Assembly: GCA_963777165.1 (NCBI GenBank)
Contig: CAVZPO010000023.1
Span: 1-64,000, forward strand
Direction: 5' to 3'
Source of the DNA: DYJB01 sp963777165
GTDB lineage: Bacteria; Chloroflexota; Anaerolineae; Anaerolineales; E44-bin32
Length of the DNA: 64,000 nt
This document shows positions 27,854-36,543 of the stretch, in pieces (the first letter of the stretch is position 1; each line of letters starts with the position of its first letter). The position numbers and the translations under genes are program-made. The notes under the pieces are model-generated. The model saw only the letters and a list, made by a program, of their open reading frames with translations, was not told the DNA's origin and did no database searches.

Positions 27854-27879
27854 CACGAGCGGCCGCAAGGCCGCTCGTG
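27854..27879. terminator. Strong hairpin after the ATP synthase/MreB operon
   Basis: A perfect 11-bp stem (CACGAGCGGCC / GGCCGCTCGTG) with loop GCAA lies between the convergent ends of the mreB-like gene and rex. No T-run follows on the + strand. It could serve both directions. Confidence 0.6.
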
Positions 27880-27970
27880 CGATTCAGTGGCCGGGTCCGC
27901 GGTTCGCGGCGCGACGAGATCGCCCCTGCCTCCAACGCGTGGGCACGTTTTGAGGGCAGATGCCCGGCCC

Positions 27971-28588
27971 CTACAGGTAGTAGGTCATCTGCTGCAGGCG
28001 CAGCACGGGGTCGATGTACACAATCCGGATGTTGGCGGGGAGGGTGATCGACGTGGGGGCATAGCACAGGATCGCCTGGATCCCGGCCCCGACGAGCTGC
28101 TCGGCCGCGGCCTGCGCCTGGGGCGCCGGGACGGCAAGCATGGCGACGCGCAGCCCCCGCGCCCGGATCGACTCGGCAATATGAGTCGTGGCTTCGACGG
28201 TGAGGTCGCCGATCTGCAGCCCGACCTTCTCGGGATCATTGTCAAACAGGGCGACAATGCGGAAGCCGCGATCGACAAAGCCGGCGTAGTGCGCCACGGC
28301 GCGTCCCAGATCCCCGACGCCGACGAGCGCGACGTCCCACACTTTCTCGACCTTCAGGATGCGCTTGAGCTGGGCGACCAGGAAGGCGATGTTGTACCCG
28401 GTGCCCTGCTTGCCGAACTCCCCGAACTGCGACAGATCCTTGCGGATCTGAGCCGAAGAGATGCCCAAACGCTCGCCGAGTTCCTGTGATGAAGTGACTT
28501 CTTTCCCCTCGGCACCCATTTGGACCAGCGCGCGCAGGTAGAGGGGCAGTCGGCCCACGACGATCTCCGGCACCTGCACTCCAGCCAT
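27971..28588 (-). CDS. rex: Redox-sensing transcriptional repressor Rex
   Basis: The 205-residue repressor senses the NADH/NAD+ ratio. The N-terminal winged helix reads TSSQELGERLGISSAQIRKD with the conserved LSQFGEFGKQGTGY, and the Rossmann domain has VALVGVGDLGRAVAHYAGF (GxGxxG). The C-terminal swapped helix ends VLRLQQMTYYL. ATG 28,588 is preceded by GGAGG. NADH binding normally releases Rex from DNA, turning on respiratory and energy genes. A Rex-type operator lies at the atpA promoter 6 kb away. The gene is divergent from obgE, with about 120 bp between. Confidence 0.93.
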   Translation of the reverse strand: MAGVQVPEIVVGRLPLYLRALVQMGAEGKEVTSSQELGERLGISSAQIRKDLSQFGEFGKQGTGYNIAFLVAQLKRILKVEKVWDVALVGVGDLGRAVAHYAGFVDRGFRIVALFDNDPEKVGLQIGDLTVEATTHIAESIRARGLRVAMLAVPAPQAQAAAEQLVGAGIQAILCYAPTSITLPANIRIVYIDPVLRLQQMTYYL

Positions 28589-28679
28589 CCGAACCTCCGG
28601 TGCGCCGCGGCCAGCGGCCGACAGGAGAAGGATACTCCTGGACCCGTGGGGCGCAAAGGGCTTCCGCAAAGCCGGAAGG

Positions 28680-28685
28680 TATAAT
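28680..28685 (+). promoter_or_regulatory. -10 box TATAAT of the obgE promoter
   Basis: A perfect TATAAT lies 23 bases before the obgE start, so the leader would be about 17 bases. No good -35 is present. An inverted repeat CTTCCG...CGGAAG (about 28,661-28,678) sits directly before the -10 and could be an operator. Confidence 0.55.
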
Positions 28686-28708
28686 TCCGCTGTCGGGAAG
28701 GAATTGGC

Positions 28709-29971
28709 ATGTTCCTCGATCAGGTCGACATCACGGTCGCTTCCGGTCGCGGCGGGGACGGGGCGATCCATTTCCGGCGTGAAAAGTTCGTGCCGCGGGG
28801 CGGACCGGACGGAGGGAACGGCGGACGCGGTGGGCACGTGATCCTCGAGGTTTCGGCAACCCTTAACACCCTAACCGCCTTCCGCCACCGAAGCGCCTAC
28901 CGCGGCCCCGACGGCGAGCGCGGTGGGCGAAGCGACCGCACCGGGAAGAACGCCGACGACCTGAGGCTGCCGGTGCCTCCGGGGACACTTGTCCGGGATG
29001 CAATCACCGGCGAACTCCTCGGCGATTTGACCGGAGCCGGGATGCGGTTGAGGGTCTGCCGCGGAGGTCGCGGCGGCCGGGGCAACGCCCGCTTCGCCAA
29101 CTCGCGCAACCAGGCGCCGCGTATGGCGGAGCACGGCGAACCGGGTGAGGAACGAAGGCTGCGCCTGGAACTTCGTCTGATCGCCGACCTGGGGATTATC
29201 GGCGTCCCGAACGCGGGCAAGTCGACCCTCCTGGCGGCGCTGACCAATGCCCGCCCGAAGATTGCCGATTACCCCTTCACGACGCTGCAGCCGAATCTCG
29301 GGGTCGCGAACCTGGACGATGAAACGGCCGTCGTGCTGGCCGACATCCCGGGCCTGCTGGAAGGTGCACACCGCGGCGCTGGCCTGGGTGCCACTTTCCT
29401 TCGCCACATCCAGCGCACGCGGGCACTCATCCACCTGGTCGACGGCCTGGCGGACGATCCGATCGCCGACTTCTCGCAGGTGAATGCCGAGCTGGCCCTG
29501 TTCGATACGCGGCTCATGAGCCGCCCCCAGGTCGTGGCGATCAACAAGGTCGATCAGCCCCAGGTGATCGCGCGTCTGGCTGAGCTCGAAGCCCGGTTCC
29601 AGCAGCTCGGGGTCCGGCCGCTGCGGATCTCCGCCCTCGCCCGCACCGGGACGCGGGACCTGCTGCGCGCCGGCGTGCAGGCCATGCTGCGCGTCGCGCC
29701 TGAACCGGAGCCCGAACAAGTGCCGGTGTACAGGCCGGACGAGCAGGCGACGGCGTTTTCGGTGCAGCCCGAAGGCGCGCGGACGTGGCGACTGTCAGGC
29801 AAGGCGATCGAGCGCGCCGCCGCCATGACCTACTGGGAGTACGACGAAGCCGTCCGGCGTTTCCAGCGCATCCTGGAGCGGCTGGGCGTCGATGGCGTGT
29901 TGCGGCAGGCGGGCGCCAAGCAGGGGGACGTCGTGCGGATCGGGGAGTACGAGCTCGAATGGCAGGACTGA
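28709..29971 (+). CDS. obgE: GTPase Obg/CgtA
   Basis: This essential GTPase associates with the large ribosomal subunit and the stringent response. The 420-residue protein has the Gly-rich Obg domain (residues 1-158, with ASGRGGDGAIHFRREKFVPR), a G domain with GVPNAGKSTLL (G1), ADYPFTTLQPNLGV (G2), DIPGLLEGAHRGAGLG (G3) and NKVD (G4), and a C-terminal OCT domain from about residue 340 (EPEQVPVYRPDEQATAF). All nucleotide motifs are intact. It overlaps nadD by 13 bases, a common obg-nadD arrangement. Confidence 0.96.
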   Translation: MFLDQVDITVASGRGGDGAIHFRREKFVPRGGPDGGNGGRGGHVILEVSATLNTLTAFRHRSAYRGPDGERGGRSDRTGKNADDLRLPVPPGTLVRDAITGELLGDLTGAGMRLRVCRGGRGGRGNARFANSRNQAPRMAEHGEPGEERRLRLELRLIADLGIIGVPNAGKSTLLAALTNARPKIADYPFTTLQPNLGVANLDDETAVVLADIPGLLEGAHRGAGLGATFLRHIQRTRALIHLVDGLADDPIADFSQVNAELALFDTRLMSRPQVVAINKVDQPQVIARLAELEARFQQLGVRPLRISALARTGTRDLLRAGVQAMLRVAPEPEPEQVPVYRPDEQATAFSVQPEGARTWRLSGKAIERAAAMTYWEYDEAVRRFQRILERLGVDGVLRQAGAKQGDVVRIGEYELEWQD

Positions 29972-30561
29972 CTGGGGTCTTCGGAGGCACCTTCGATCCG
30001 CCGCACATCGGTCATCTGGTTCTGGCCGAGGCCGGGCGGGAGACCCTTAAGCTGGATCGCGTGCTGTGGGTGGTGACCGCCCAGCCGCCCCACAAGCCCA
30101 ACGAACGGCGGACGCCGGTCGAGGTGCGGCTGGACATGGTGGAAGCGGCCATTCGAGGCAACCCGGCGTTCGAAATCTCGCGCGCCGATGTCGACCGGCC
30201 GCCGCCTCACTACGCAGTCGATACCCTCCGCCACCTGGCCGCCCTCCAACCCAAGGCTCGTTTCGTCTATCTGATGGGCGAGGATTCGCTCCGCGACCTG
30301 CACGCCTGGCACACGCCGCAGGAGTTCCTCAAGGCATGCGAGTCAATCGGCGTGATGGAACGAAGTGGAGCGGAGCCGAATCTGGACGAGCTTGAGAAAG
30401 TGCTTCCCGGGCTGTCTGCCCGTGTGAGGTTCTTCCACGCGCCGATCATCGACCTGGCCTCCCATGATCTCAGGCGCCGCGTGCAGTCCGGCGAGTCGAT
30501 CCGTTACCTGGTCCCGGAAAGCGTGGAAACCATCATCCGCGACCAGGCCCTGTACCGGTGA
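29959..30561 (+). CDS. nadD: Nicotinate-nucleotide adenylyltransferase
   Basis: This enzyme joins nicotinate mononucleotide with ATP to make nicotinate adenine dinucleotide in NAD synthesis. ATG 29,959 starts inside the last codons of obgE. The 200-residue protein has the nucleotidyltransferase motif GVFGGTFDPPHIGHLVLAE and VVTAQPPHKP; the C-terminal ISSTxxR motif is changed to LASHDLRRRV, followed by the normal GESIRYLVPESV. The overlap and tight spacing suggest translational coupling with obgE and with the MFS gene downstream. Confidence 0.92.
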   Translation: MAGLTGVFGGTFDPPHIGHLVLAEAGRETLKLDRVLWVVTAQPPHKPNERRTPVEVRLDMVEAAIRGNPAFEISRADVDRPPPHYAVDTLRHLAALQPKARFVYLMGEDSLRDLHAWHTPQEFLKACESIGVMERSGAEPNLDELEKVLPGLSARVRFFHAPIIDLASHDLRRRVQSGESIRYLVPESVETIIRDQALYR

Positions 30562-31712
30562 GCCTGTTCCGCGATCGATCGTTCCGGGCTGTCGTCCTTG
30601 GCCATCTGATCGTCGATCTGCTCAACGCCGAGCGTCCTCTGCTCCTGGCGGTTTTGAGCGTCCCCCTGGGCCTGACCAACGCACTGATCGGGCTCGTCAG
30701 CCTGCTCCATACCATCAGTGGTTCGCTCCTCCAACCGGTCTTCGGCTGGCTGGCCGATCGCATCGGCCCACGTCCACTGGTCGCAGGCGGGATTCTGTGG
30801 ATGACCGTCAGCTTCAGCCTGGCGGTCGTGGCGCCGGGACCGGCCGCGCTGGTTCTCCTCATCCTCGGGGGCATTGGCTCGGCGGCTTTCCATCCGGCGG
30901 GCGCCATGGAAGCCACGCGTGCCGCTCGGGCACACCTCGAGCTTCAGGAGACAACGGCCGCCTCGTACTTCTTCTTGCTCGGCCAGATCGGATTCATTGT
31001 GGCGCCGGCCGTGGGGGGGCCGCTGCTCGATCGTTGGGGGCCGGCCGGGCTGTTGGCCCTGATCCCCTTCGCGCTGCCGACAGGCCTGCTCGCCTCGCGC
31101 GATGTAGCCGATCTCCCGCGCGACCCGTCCCCTCCATCGACGGAGCCGTCGCCTTCCGGGACAAGCTTGAAGTTCGGGTTTGCGTCATTCGCCTTCGCCG
31201 CGGTCACCGCGCTGCAGTCGTGGGCGCAGACGAACATGGTGACCTACCTGCCCAAGTACTACAGCGACCTCGGGTTCCGGCCGTCGGTCTATGGGTTGCT
31301 GGCGGCGACGTTCATGGTCGGGACGGCGGTGGGCGGCCTGACCGGCGGTTGGCTTGGCGATCGCGCCTCACGGCGCTGGATCGTCAGCCTGACGCTGGTC
31401 TCGGCCGGCGTGCCGTTGGCGCTGTATCCGTCCCTGGGGCCGACGGCCTGGGGATACGTCCTGGCGCTTGTCTCGGGTGCGCTTACGGGTGCTTCCTGGA
31501 GCATCCTGATTGTTCAGGGGCAGAAGCTGCTCCCCGGACGACGAGGCGCTTCTTCCGGGCTGGTCATGGGCTTCGCTTTCGCCTCTGGGTCACTGGGCAC
31601 ACTCCTGAGCGGCATCCAGGCGGATCGGGTGGGCTTCGCACCGGTGTTCCTGTGGACCGCCGCCATCTGTGTGCTGGCCGGGGCGCTCGCGCACTTTGCG
31701 CGAATCGAGTAG
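30558..31712 (+). CDS. MFS transporter, fosmidomycin-resistance-like
   Basis: The 384-residue protein has about 12 hydrophobic helices. Features of the Fsr-like MFS group are HLIVDLLNAERPLLLAVLSV in helix 1, QPVFGWLADRIGPRPLVAGG (motif A) after helix 2, and GGWLGDRASRRWI between helices 7 and 8. It starts at a GTG that overlaps the nadD stop by four bases. Transporters of this group export small drugs or metabolites, but the substrate is unknown. The gene ends before a strong hairpin and is convergent with the mannosidase. Confidence 0.85.
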   Translation: MSLFRDRSFRAVVLGHLIVDLLNAERPLLLAVLSVPLGLTNALIGLVSLLHTISGSLLQPVFGWLADRIGPRPLVAGGILWMTVSFSLAVVAPGPAALVLLILGGIGSAAFHPAGAMEATRAARAHLELQETTAASYFFLLGQIGFIVAPAVGGPLLDRWGPAGLLALIPFALPTGLLASRDVADLPRDPSPPSTEPSPSGTSLKFGFASFAFAAVTALQSWAQTNMVTYLPKYYSDLGFRPSVYGLLAATFMVGTAVGGLTGGWLGDRASRRWIVSLTLVSAGVPLALYPSLGPTAWGYVLALVSGALTGASWSILIVQGQKLLPGRRGASSGLVMGFAFASGSLGTLLSGIQADRVGFAPVFLWTAAICVLAGALAHFARIE

Positions 31713-31717
31713 CGAGA

Positions 31718-31754
31718 CGGCGTGACATGTGGCATCGCCACAGGTCACGCCGTG
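31718..31754. terminator. Long hairpin between convergent genes
   Basis: ACGGCGTGAC pairs with GTCACGCCGT, and GTGG with CCAC inside, with a CATCG loop. It separates the convergent MFS and GH38 genes. There is no T-run, so it is a likely bidirectional or factor-aided terminator. Confidence 0.6.
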
Positions 31755-31789
31755 GGGGGGCATCGACTTGACGGTGACTTTGCCACCCG

Positions 31790-34639
31790 TCAGGTCGTGT
31801 CGAATTCCAGCCGGAGGGTGATGACCTGGTGGGGGCCCGCCGTGAGGCGGACGGTGTTGCGATCGACGAAGGGGAGATCGCGGATGTGAGTCTCGTCGAG
31901 CTGGACGATGGCGGCATGGCTGATCGGGAGATACGTCCTCAGGGCTGCAAGCGTCTCGTCGGATGACAGGTTGACCAGGCGCACGATCGCGCCCTGTCCA
32001 TCCTCGGCGGCCTTCATCGCGGTCAGCTTGAGGTCGGATGAATCGATTGCCAGGAGCGAGACGCTCGCAGGCAATCGGCCGGGGTGAACCGGAGTGACCT
32101 CGGCACGCAACCCGGCCTCGAAGATGTCCGCCTCGGGGACCGCGTGACGCAACTCGCCGGAGAACGGGATCAGGCTTAGTTCGAAGCGGTGCGCCCCGCG
32201 CTCCTGACCGCCGGGAGTCTCCACCAGCGGACCGGCGGCTCCCTTGCGCGTCGTCAGGTCATCGCGTGACAGCCAGCCAAAGCAGCGGAGCAGCGTCACG
32301 CCGATCCGCCCGTCGGGCGCAACGCTTGCCTCCCGGAGCCCGCGGGTCGCCACCATCAAGCCATCGGCGCCGCGGTCGGCAACGAAGTCGCGCATCGGGA
32401 ATTCGGAGACAGGCTGTTCGGCCCAATCCGTGCCTCCCGGACGCAGAGCGGTCGAGCGGGCAGTGATCTCGTAGGCCCCATCGCATACCGCCTCCGACGA
32501 GGGCGTCCCGGTGGGGAACAGCACCTGAAGCCGGTGGTCTTCGGCCTGATTGTCCACCTCGATCTCGAGGTCCAGTCGCGGGACCCCGGGGGTGAGGCTG
32601 GCTCGCACCTGGATGGGGAGCGCGCAAGTTTCCTCCGACCGCCGTCCCCGATCGTCGCTCAGCCGTTGGGGGAGCCGAAACTCAAGTCGGACCACCAGCG
32701 TGTCGCCGGTCGCTTCATGCAGGCGCTCGACTTGCGGGACGCCGGCAGGCGCCTCGATCGGTTGATCGTCGCCGAGCGGGCAGTAGGTGTATGAGTCGCC
32801 ACGGTCCCCTCGATCGGAGAATCGCAGCAAACCTGTATACACCCGCCCGGAGCGCTTGTCGGTCAGACGCAGCGTCCCTTCGGCCTCGACCTCGGCGATC
32901 AGGCACTCGTTCTCGATTCGCCGGCCGGCGTCCGTCGGCGCGTCGAGTGAGCCGGGCGTTGCCGGGCGCAGCCACCAGGTGCGGAGTCCATGCGCGGGAG
33001 TCTGCGGCGGGGCCCATTCAATACGTGCCCGGCTCGCTAACCGGACGAGCAATCGGAAAGTTGTCCGCGATCGATCGGCCAGCAGATCGTCGATCTGATG
33101 CCCGGCGGCCACGAACACGCCCGGGTCTGGCACGGAATTCTCCCCCAGGACGACGTCGATCAGGCCGCCACCTGACCGTGGCACGACCGCCACCGCCTCG
33201 ACCGTCAGGCCCAGCACACGTCCATCCTGGACCATTGAAACCATCCCGCGCAAACCGTCGGCGTCCAGCTCCATATCCGCCAGGTTCTTGTCGAACCGTC
33301 GCAGGAGTCGGTAGCCGACTGGCCGGCCATCCGAGTCGACGATCTCGAACTCTGCCAGTCCGGCGGGCAGGTTGAACTCCGTCTCGAGGCGCTGTCGGGC
33401 GGGAGCGCCAACCGGGTTGAACACGACCAGTGCGGCCGATGCCCCGTGCGGGGCATGGGTGATCGTGTCGACCTGATCGGCGAGCGAACGCAGGCTCTGA
33501 TGGGTCAGTTCCTCGCCGATCTGTTCGACCTGGGCGAACCGGCTGCGCATCTCGTCGTGAACGGCGTCGATCGAGCAGCCGCAGATCGAGTCGTGCGGCT
33601 GGCACTGCAGGAGCAGCCGCCACGTGCTCCGAACGAGTGGTTGGACATTGCGGATGCGCGGCGTCTCGAGGTGCCCGGTAAACACGGACCGATCCTGCTG
33701 CGGGCCGCCGAGCATATCGGCCCAGGCGGCGAAGGGCTCCACCCATCGTTCGAGGAGGGTCTCACAGGCGTGGTTCCGCTGCTTGATCCACGTCCGGCTG
33801 GAGAGTACGCCGGGCAGCAGGTGGTGCCGCCTGGGGCTGCGCAATTCGCCGCGGATCGAGGGGATCACGCAGCCGGCCTCGAGTTCCGCCCGCACTGCCT
33901 CCAGATAGCGCGGGAGCGTCGACAGGATCAGCGTATCCGGCTGGGCCCAGGCGGTAGCCACCAGGCGCGGGATCTCGGGCTGCGGTTCCTGATGGTCGGT
34001 GCCGTTGAGCAACAGGCGTTGGCCGGTGGCGCAGTGCGGGCTAAGTGAATCGCGGCGGGCGGCGATGGCATCGGCGAATGCCTGCGGCGCGGTCGGCAGC
34101 CGGGCGGCGTTGTCGTACCCGTCGCGCAGGTACGCGGTCAGCACGCGCGACCCATCAGGCGCCACCCACCACAACTCGCACGCTTCGTCGTCCAGCCCAC
34201 GGCGGAGTGCGGCGCAGTCGATGCCGAACCCGCGCAGGATCTGCGGCATCTGGCCGATGTGGCCGAATGGATCGGGCAGGTAGCCGACCTCCATCCGGCG
34301 GCCGAAACGGGCGCAGTCGTCCCGGCCGGCGAGCAAGTTGCGGATCAGCGCCTCGGGGCTGACGAGGAACTCGTCTGGAAGGATGTACCATGGGCCGATC
34401 AGTACGCGCCCGGTTCGAACCCAGTTCTCAAATGAAGCACGTCGCTCCGGCCGCAGGCTCAGGTAATCCTCAAGGACGATCGTCTGCCCGTCGAGGGTGA
34501 ACGCGCCGAACGCCGGATCGTTCTCCAGCGTGTCGGACAGCAAGTCGAGCAGGTGGACCAGCTTGAGGCGGAAGACCTGGAAGGGCAGATACCACTCGCG
34601 ATCCCAATGCGTGTGGGGGACGAGGTGCAAGGTCGCCAT
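31790..34639 (-). CDS. Alpha-mannosidase, glycoside hydrolase family 38
   Basis: The 949-residue enzyme removes alpha-linked mannose from glycans. The N-terminal catalytic part opens with LHLVPHTHWDREWYLPF, containing the zinc-binding His and Asp; the nucleophile Asp is in VGYLPDPFGHIGQMPQILRG; a further zinc-ligand His lies in CQPHDSICGCSIDAVHDEM near residue 350. The C-terminal half forms the beta-sandwich domains typical of GH38 (EFNLPAGLAEFEIVDSDGRP). No signal peptide is seen, so it is probably cytoplasmic and used to degrade imported oligosaccharides. It is 19 bp from the sulfurtransferase gene upstream on the same strand. The exact linkage preference is unknown. Confidence 0.9.
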   Translation of the reverse strand: MATLHLVPHTHWDREWYLPFQVFRLKLVHLLDLLSDTLENDPAFGAFTLDGQTIVLEDYLSLRPERRASFENWVRTGRVLIGPWYILPDEFLVSPEALIRNLLAGRDDCARFGRRMEVGYLPDPFGHIGQMPQILRGFGIDCAALRRGLDDEACELWWVAPDGSRVLTAYLRDGYDNAARLPTAPQAFADAIAARRDSLSPHCATGQRLLLNGTDHQEPQPEIPRLVATAWAQPDTLILSTLPRYLEAVRAELEAGCVIPSIRGELRSPRRHHLLPGVLSSRTWIKQRNHACETLLERWVEPFAAWADMLGGPQQDRSVFTGHLETPRIRNVQPLVRSTWRLLLQCQPHDSICGCSIDAVHDEMRSRFAQVEQIGEELTHQSLRSLADQVDTITHAPHGASAALVVFNPVGAPARQRLETEFNLPAGLAEFEIVDSDGRPVGYRLLRRFDKNLADMELDADGLRGMVSMVQDGRVLGLTVEAVAVVPRSGGGLIDVVLGENSVPDPGVFVAAGHQIDDLLADRSRTTFRLLVRLASRARIEWAPPQTPAHGLRTWWLRPATPGSLDAPTDAGRRIENECLIAEVEAEGTLRLTDKRSGRVYTGLLRFSDRGDRGDSYTYCPLGDDQPIEAPAGVPQVERLHEATGDTLVVRLEFRLPQRLSDDRGRRSEETCALPIQVRASLTPGVPRLDLEIEVDNQAEDHRLQVLFPTGTPSSEAVCDGAYEITARSTALRPGGTDWAEQPVSEFPMRDFVADRGADGLMVATRGLREASVAPDGRIGVTLLRCFGWLSRDDLTTRKGAAGPLVETPGGQERGAHRFELSLIPFSGELRHAVPEADIFEAGLRAEVTPVHPGRLPASVSLLAIDSSDLKLTAMKAAEDGQGAIVRLVNLSSDETLAALRTYLPISHAAIVQLDETHIRDLPFVDRNTVRLTAGPHQVITLRLEFDTT

Positions 34640-34657
34640 GGATTCGGGTTGAGGCCG

Positions 34658-35501
34658 TCAGGCCTGATCCCCGGTGGCCACCGGATGCGAAGGATCGGCA
34701 CACCATTCGGACCATGAGCCGGGATACAGCCGGGCGCCTTCCAGCCCGGCGACCGCCATCGCCAAGAGGACGTGGCACGCGCTGACCCCCGATCCGCAGT
34801 ACACAACCGATTGGTCGGAAGGGACGCCGGCCAGCGCCCCTTCCAACTGAGCGCGCAGCGCCGGCGCCGGGAGCAGCCGCCCATCCGCCCCGAGGCTGCG
34901 CCGCCATTCATAGGAACGCGCCCCGGGAATGTGGCCGGGCACGCGGTCCAGCGGCTCGACCTCGCCGCGATAGCGCTCGGGGGCGCGCGCATCCAGCAGT
35001 CGCTCGGCGCCCAGGACGTCTGCAGCCTGCACGATGCGCTCGGGGTGTGCATGGGGGATGAAGTGGCGCACAGGGCGAGACTCCTCACCTGCAGAGGTGG
35101 GCAGCCCGGCAGCTTGCCATGCGTCGAAACCGCCTTCGAGCACCTGGACTTGCGGATGGCCGAGATAGCGCAGCGACCACCACAGCCGTGCGGCGAAGAA
35201 GTCCGCGCCCGCGTCATAGGCCACCACCTGCACGCCGGCGTCGATCCCCCAACGCGAGAACACGGCCGCCAGGTCGTCGGGGGAGGGGAGCGGATGACGG
35301 CCGTTCCGTCCGGTGAGCGGGGCTGAGAGATCGGTCTCGAGATCCGCGTGCAGCGCGCCGGGGATGTGCGATTGTCGGTAGGCTCCGCGTCCCCAGCCGG
35401 GATTGGCCAGGTCGGTCCGGCAATCGACGATCGCCCACGCGGGGTCCCCGAGGTGGGGGGCCAAGTTCGTGCGGCGTAATCATGGGGGAGGGATCGGGCA
35501 T
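34658..35501 (-). CDS. Thiosulfate/3-mercaptopyruvate sulfurtransferase (tandem rhodanese), probable frameshift at start
   Basis: This enzyme moves sulfane sulfur to a thiophilic acceptor. Two rhodanese domains are present: the first (AIVDCRTDLANPGWGRGAYR to EGGFDAWQAAGLP) is non-catalytic, and the second has the active-site loop VVYCGSGVSACHVLL with Cys. The frame of the body starts only at TTG 35,464, preceded by an in-frame stop. An ATG at 35,501 encodes MPDPSPMITPHELGP, the expected family N-terminus, in another frame. Removing one base from the six-base G/C run at 35,455-35,460 joins them as ELGPHLGDPAWAIVD. A homopolymer sequencing error is likely. Confidence 0.83.
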
Positions 35502-35638
35502 AAGGCCTCCACGGGACGGCGGCCAGTATAGGTTGGGGCGCCTGCGTGTCAACCAGTGGCACTCAGCGCACACATCCTGCGCCGAGGCGAAGTCGTGTAG
35601 GATTGACCCACCACAATGCGCCCTGGAGTCGGACGGAG

Positions 35639-36118
35639 ATGTCTTCGATGCCTGCTTTTCAAGATTACTATGCCGAGGAGTTCGCCCAGTGCTACGGGTG
35701 CGGCCGCCTGAACGAACACGGACTGCACATTCGAAGCCGGTGGGAGGGGGACGAGACGGTGTGCACGTTCGTCCCGCGGACGGAGCACACCGCCATCCCG
35801 GGCTTCGTGTACGGCGGGCTGATCGCCTCGCTGATCGATTGTCACAGCACCGGCACGGCAGCCGGGGCGGCGCTGCGAGCGCGCGGGGGTGAGCCGGGAA
35901 CGGCGCCCATGCCGCGCTTTGTCACCGGCTCGCTTCACGTCGAGTACCTGCGGCCGACGCCGCTCGGGCCGACGCTTGAGATTCGCGGGACGATCAAAGA
36001 GATCAAGGGGCGCAAGGTCGTCATCACCTCGACGCTGAGCGCCAATGGCGAGGTGTGTGCGCGCGGGGAAGTCGTGGCGGTGGAAATCCCGGAGGGGTTC
36101 GGCGCGCCGGGGAGGTAA
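35639..36118 (+). CDS. PaaI/YiiD-type hot-dog thioesterase
   Basis: The protein of about 160 residues has CYGCGRLNEHGLHI near the N-terminus and HTAIPGFVYGGLIASLIDCH, the conserved hot-dog helix with the Gly-Gly pair of acyl-CoA thioesterases, followed by RFVTGSLHVEYLRPTPLG. Such enzymes hydrolyse small or aromatic acyl-CoA thioesters as dimers or tetramers. ATG 35,639 touches GGACGGAG; ATG 35,648 has better spacing from it and may be the true start. It is divergently arranged with the sulfurtransferase gene and alone in its unit. Confidence 0.8.
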   Translation: MSSMPAFQDYYAEEFAQCYGCGRLNEHGLHIRSRWEGDETVCTFVPRTEHTAIPGFVYGGLIASLIDCHSTGTAAGAALRARGGEPGTAPMPRFVTGSLHVEYLRPTPLGPTLEIRGTIKEIKGRKVVITSTLSANGEVCARGEVVAVEIPEGFGAPGR

Positions 36119-36331
36119 TCCGGCGGAATGCGCGGAGTGCGAAGCGCGTGCGTCTTGTGCCGCCCGCGCGCGTCCATGGGGAAGAGGCGTGCGGGTTCAG
36201 ACGCAACCTGACGGGTGGCACGCCGCAACCTGGAAACCGAGGCGCCGATTGGGGTTGGCGCTGAGACCTTCCCCACCGGCGGGCCGGCGCCCCACGCGCC
36301 GAGGCAGTCCCGGGCAAGCTGCCATGTCAGG

Positions 36332-36541
36332 TCAAGCGGAGGGCTTACCTTCTTCCGCGCGGGGCGGGCGGGGCAGCGTGCGCTTGAGCTGTTCGAGCGA
36401 AACGTTGTTGGCGCGTTTGCAGCGCGGGCAGTGGGCGTCGTAGTGCCCCCCGCCGGATGCCTCCAGCGACTCGACTGCCGCGGCGATCACGTCCTTGCCG
36501 ATCGCGAAACTCCATCCACATTGATAGCAGCGCAGCTGCAT
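36332..36541 (-). CDS. Small zinc-ribbon protein
   Basis: The 69-residue protein has two CxxC pairs, RCYQCGWSF and HCPRCKRAN, which can bind one zinc ion. The region between contains a helix (KDVIAAAVESLEASGG). The basic tail LKRTLPRPPRAEEGK could contact nucleic acid. It is not a named family to me. It starts 2 bases after the EamA transporter stop on the same strand, so the two are probably co-expressed, although nothing links their functions. Confidence 0.7.
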   Translation of the reverse strand: MQLRCYQCGWSFAIGKDVIAAAVESLEASGGGHYDAHCPRCKRANNVSLEQLKRTLPRPPRAEEGKPSA

Positions 36542-36543
36542 AC

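Noticed and set aside
34405..34425. GGTTCGAACCC as a tRNA T-loop
   Set aside because: It lies inside the conserved GH38 coding sequence and no cloverleaf can be drawn around it.
35452..35464. Programmed frameshifting at the C-run of the sulfurtransferase
   Set aside because: Similar breaks are spread over many unrelated genes, so a homopolymer sequencing error is simpler.
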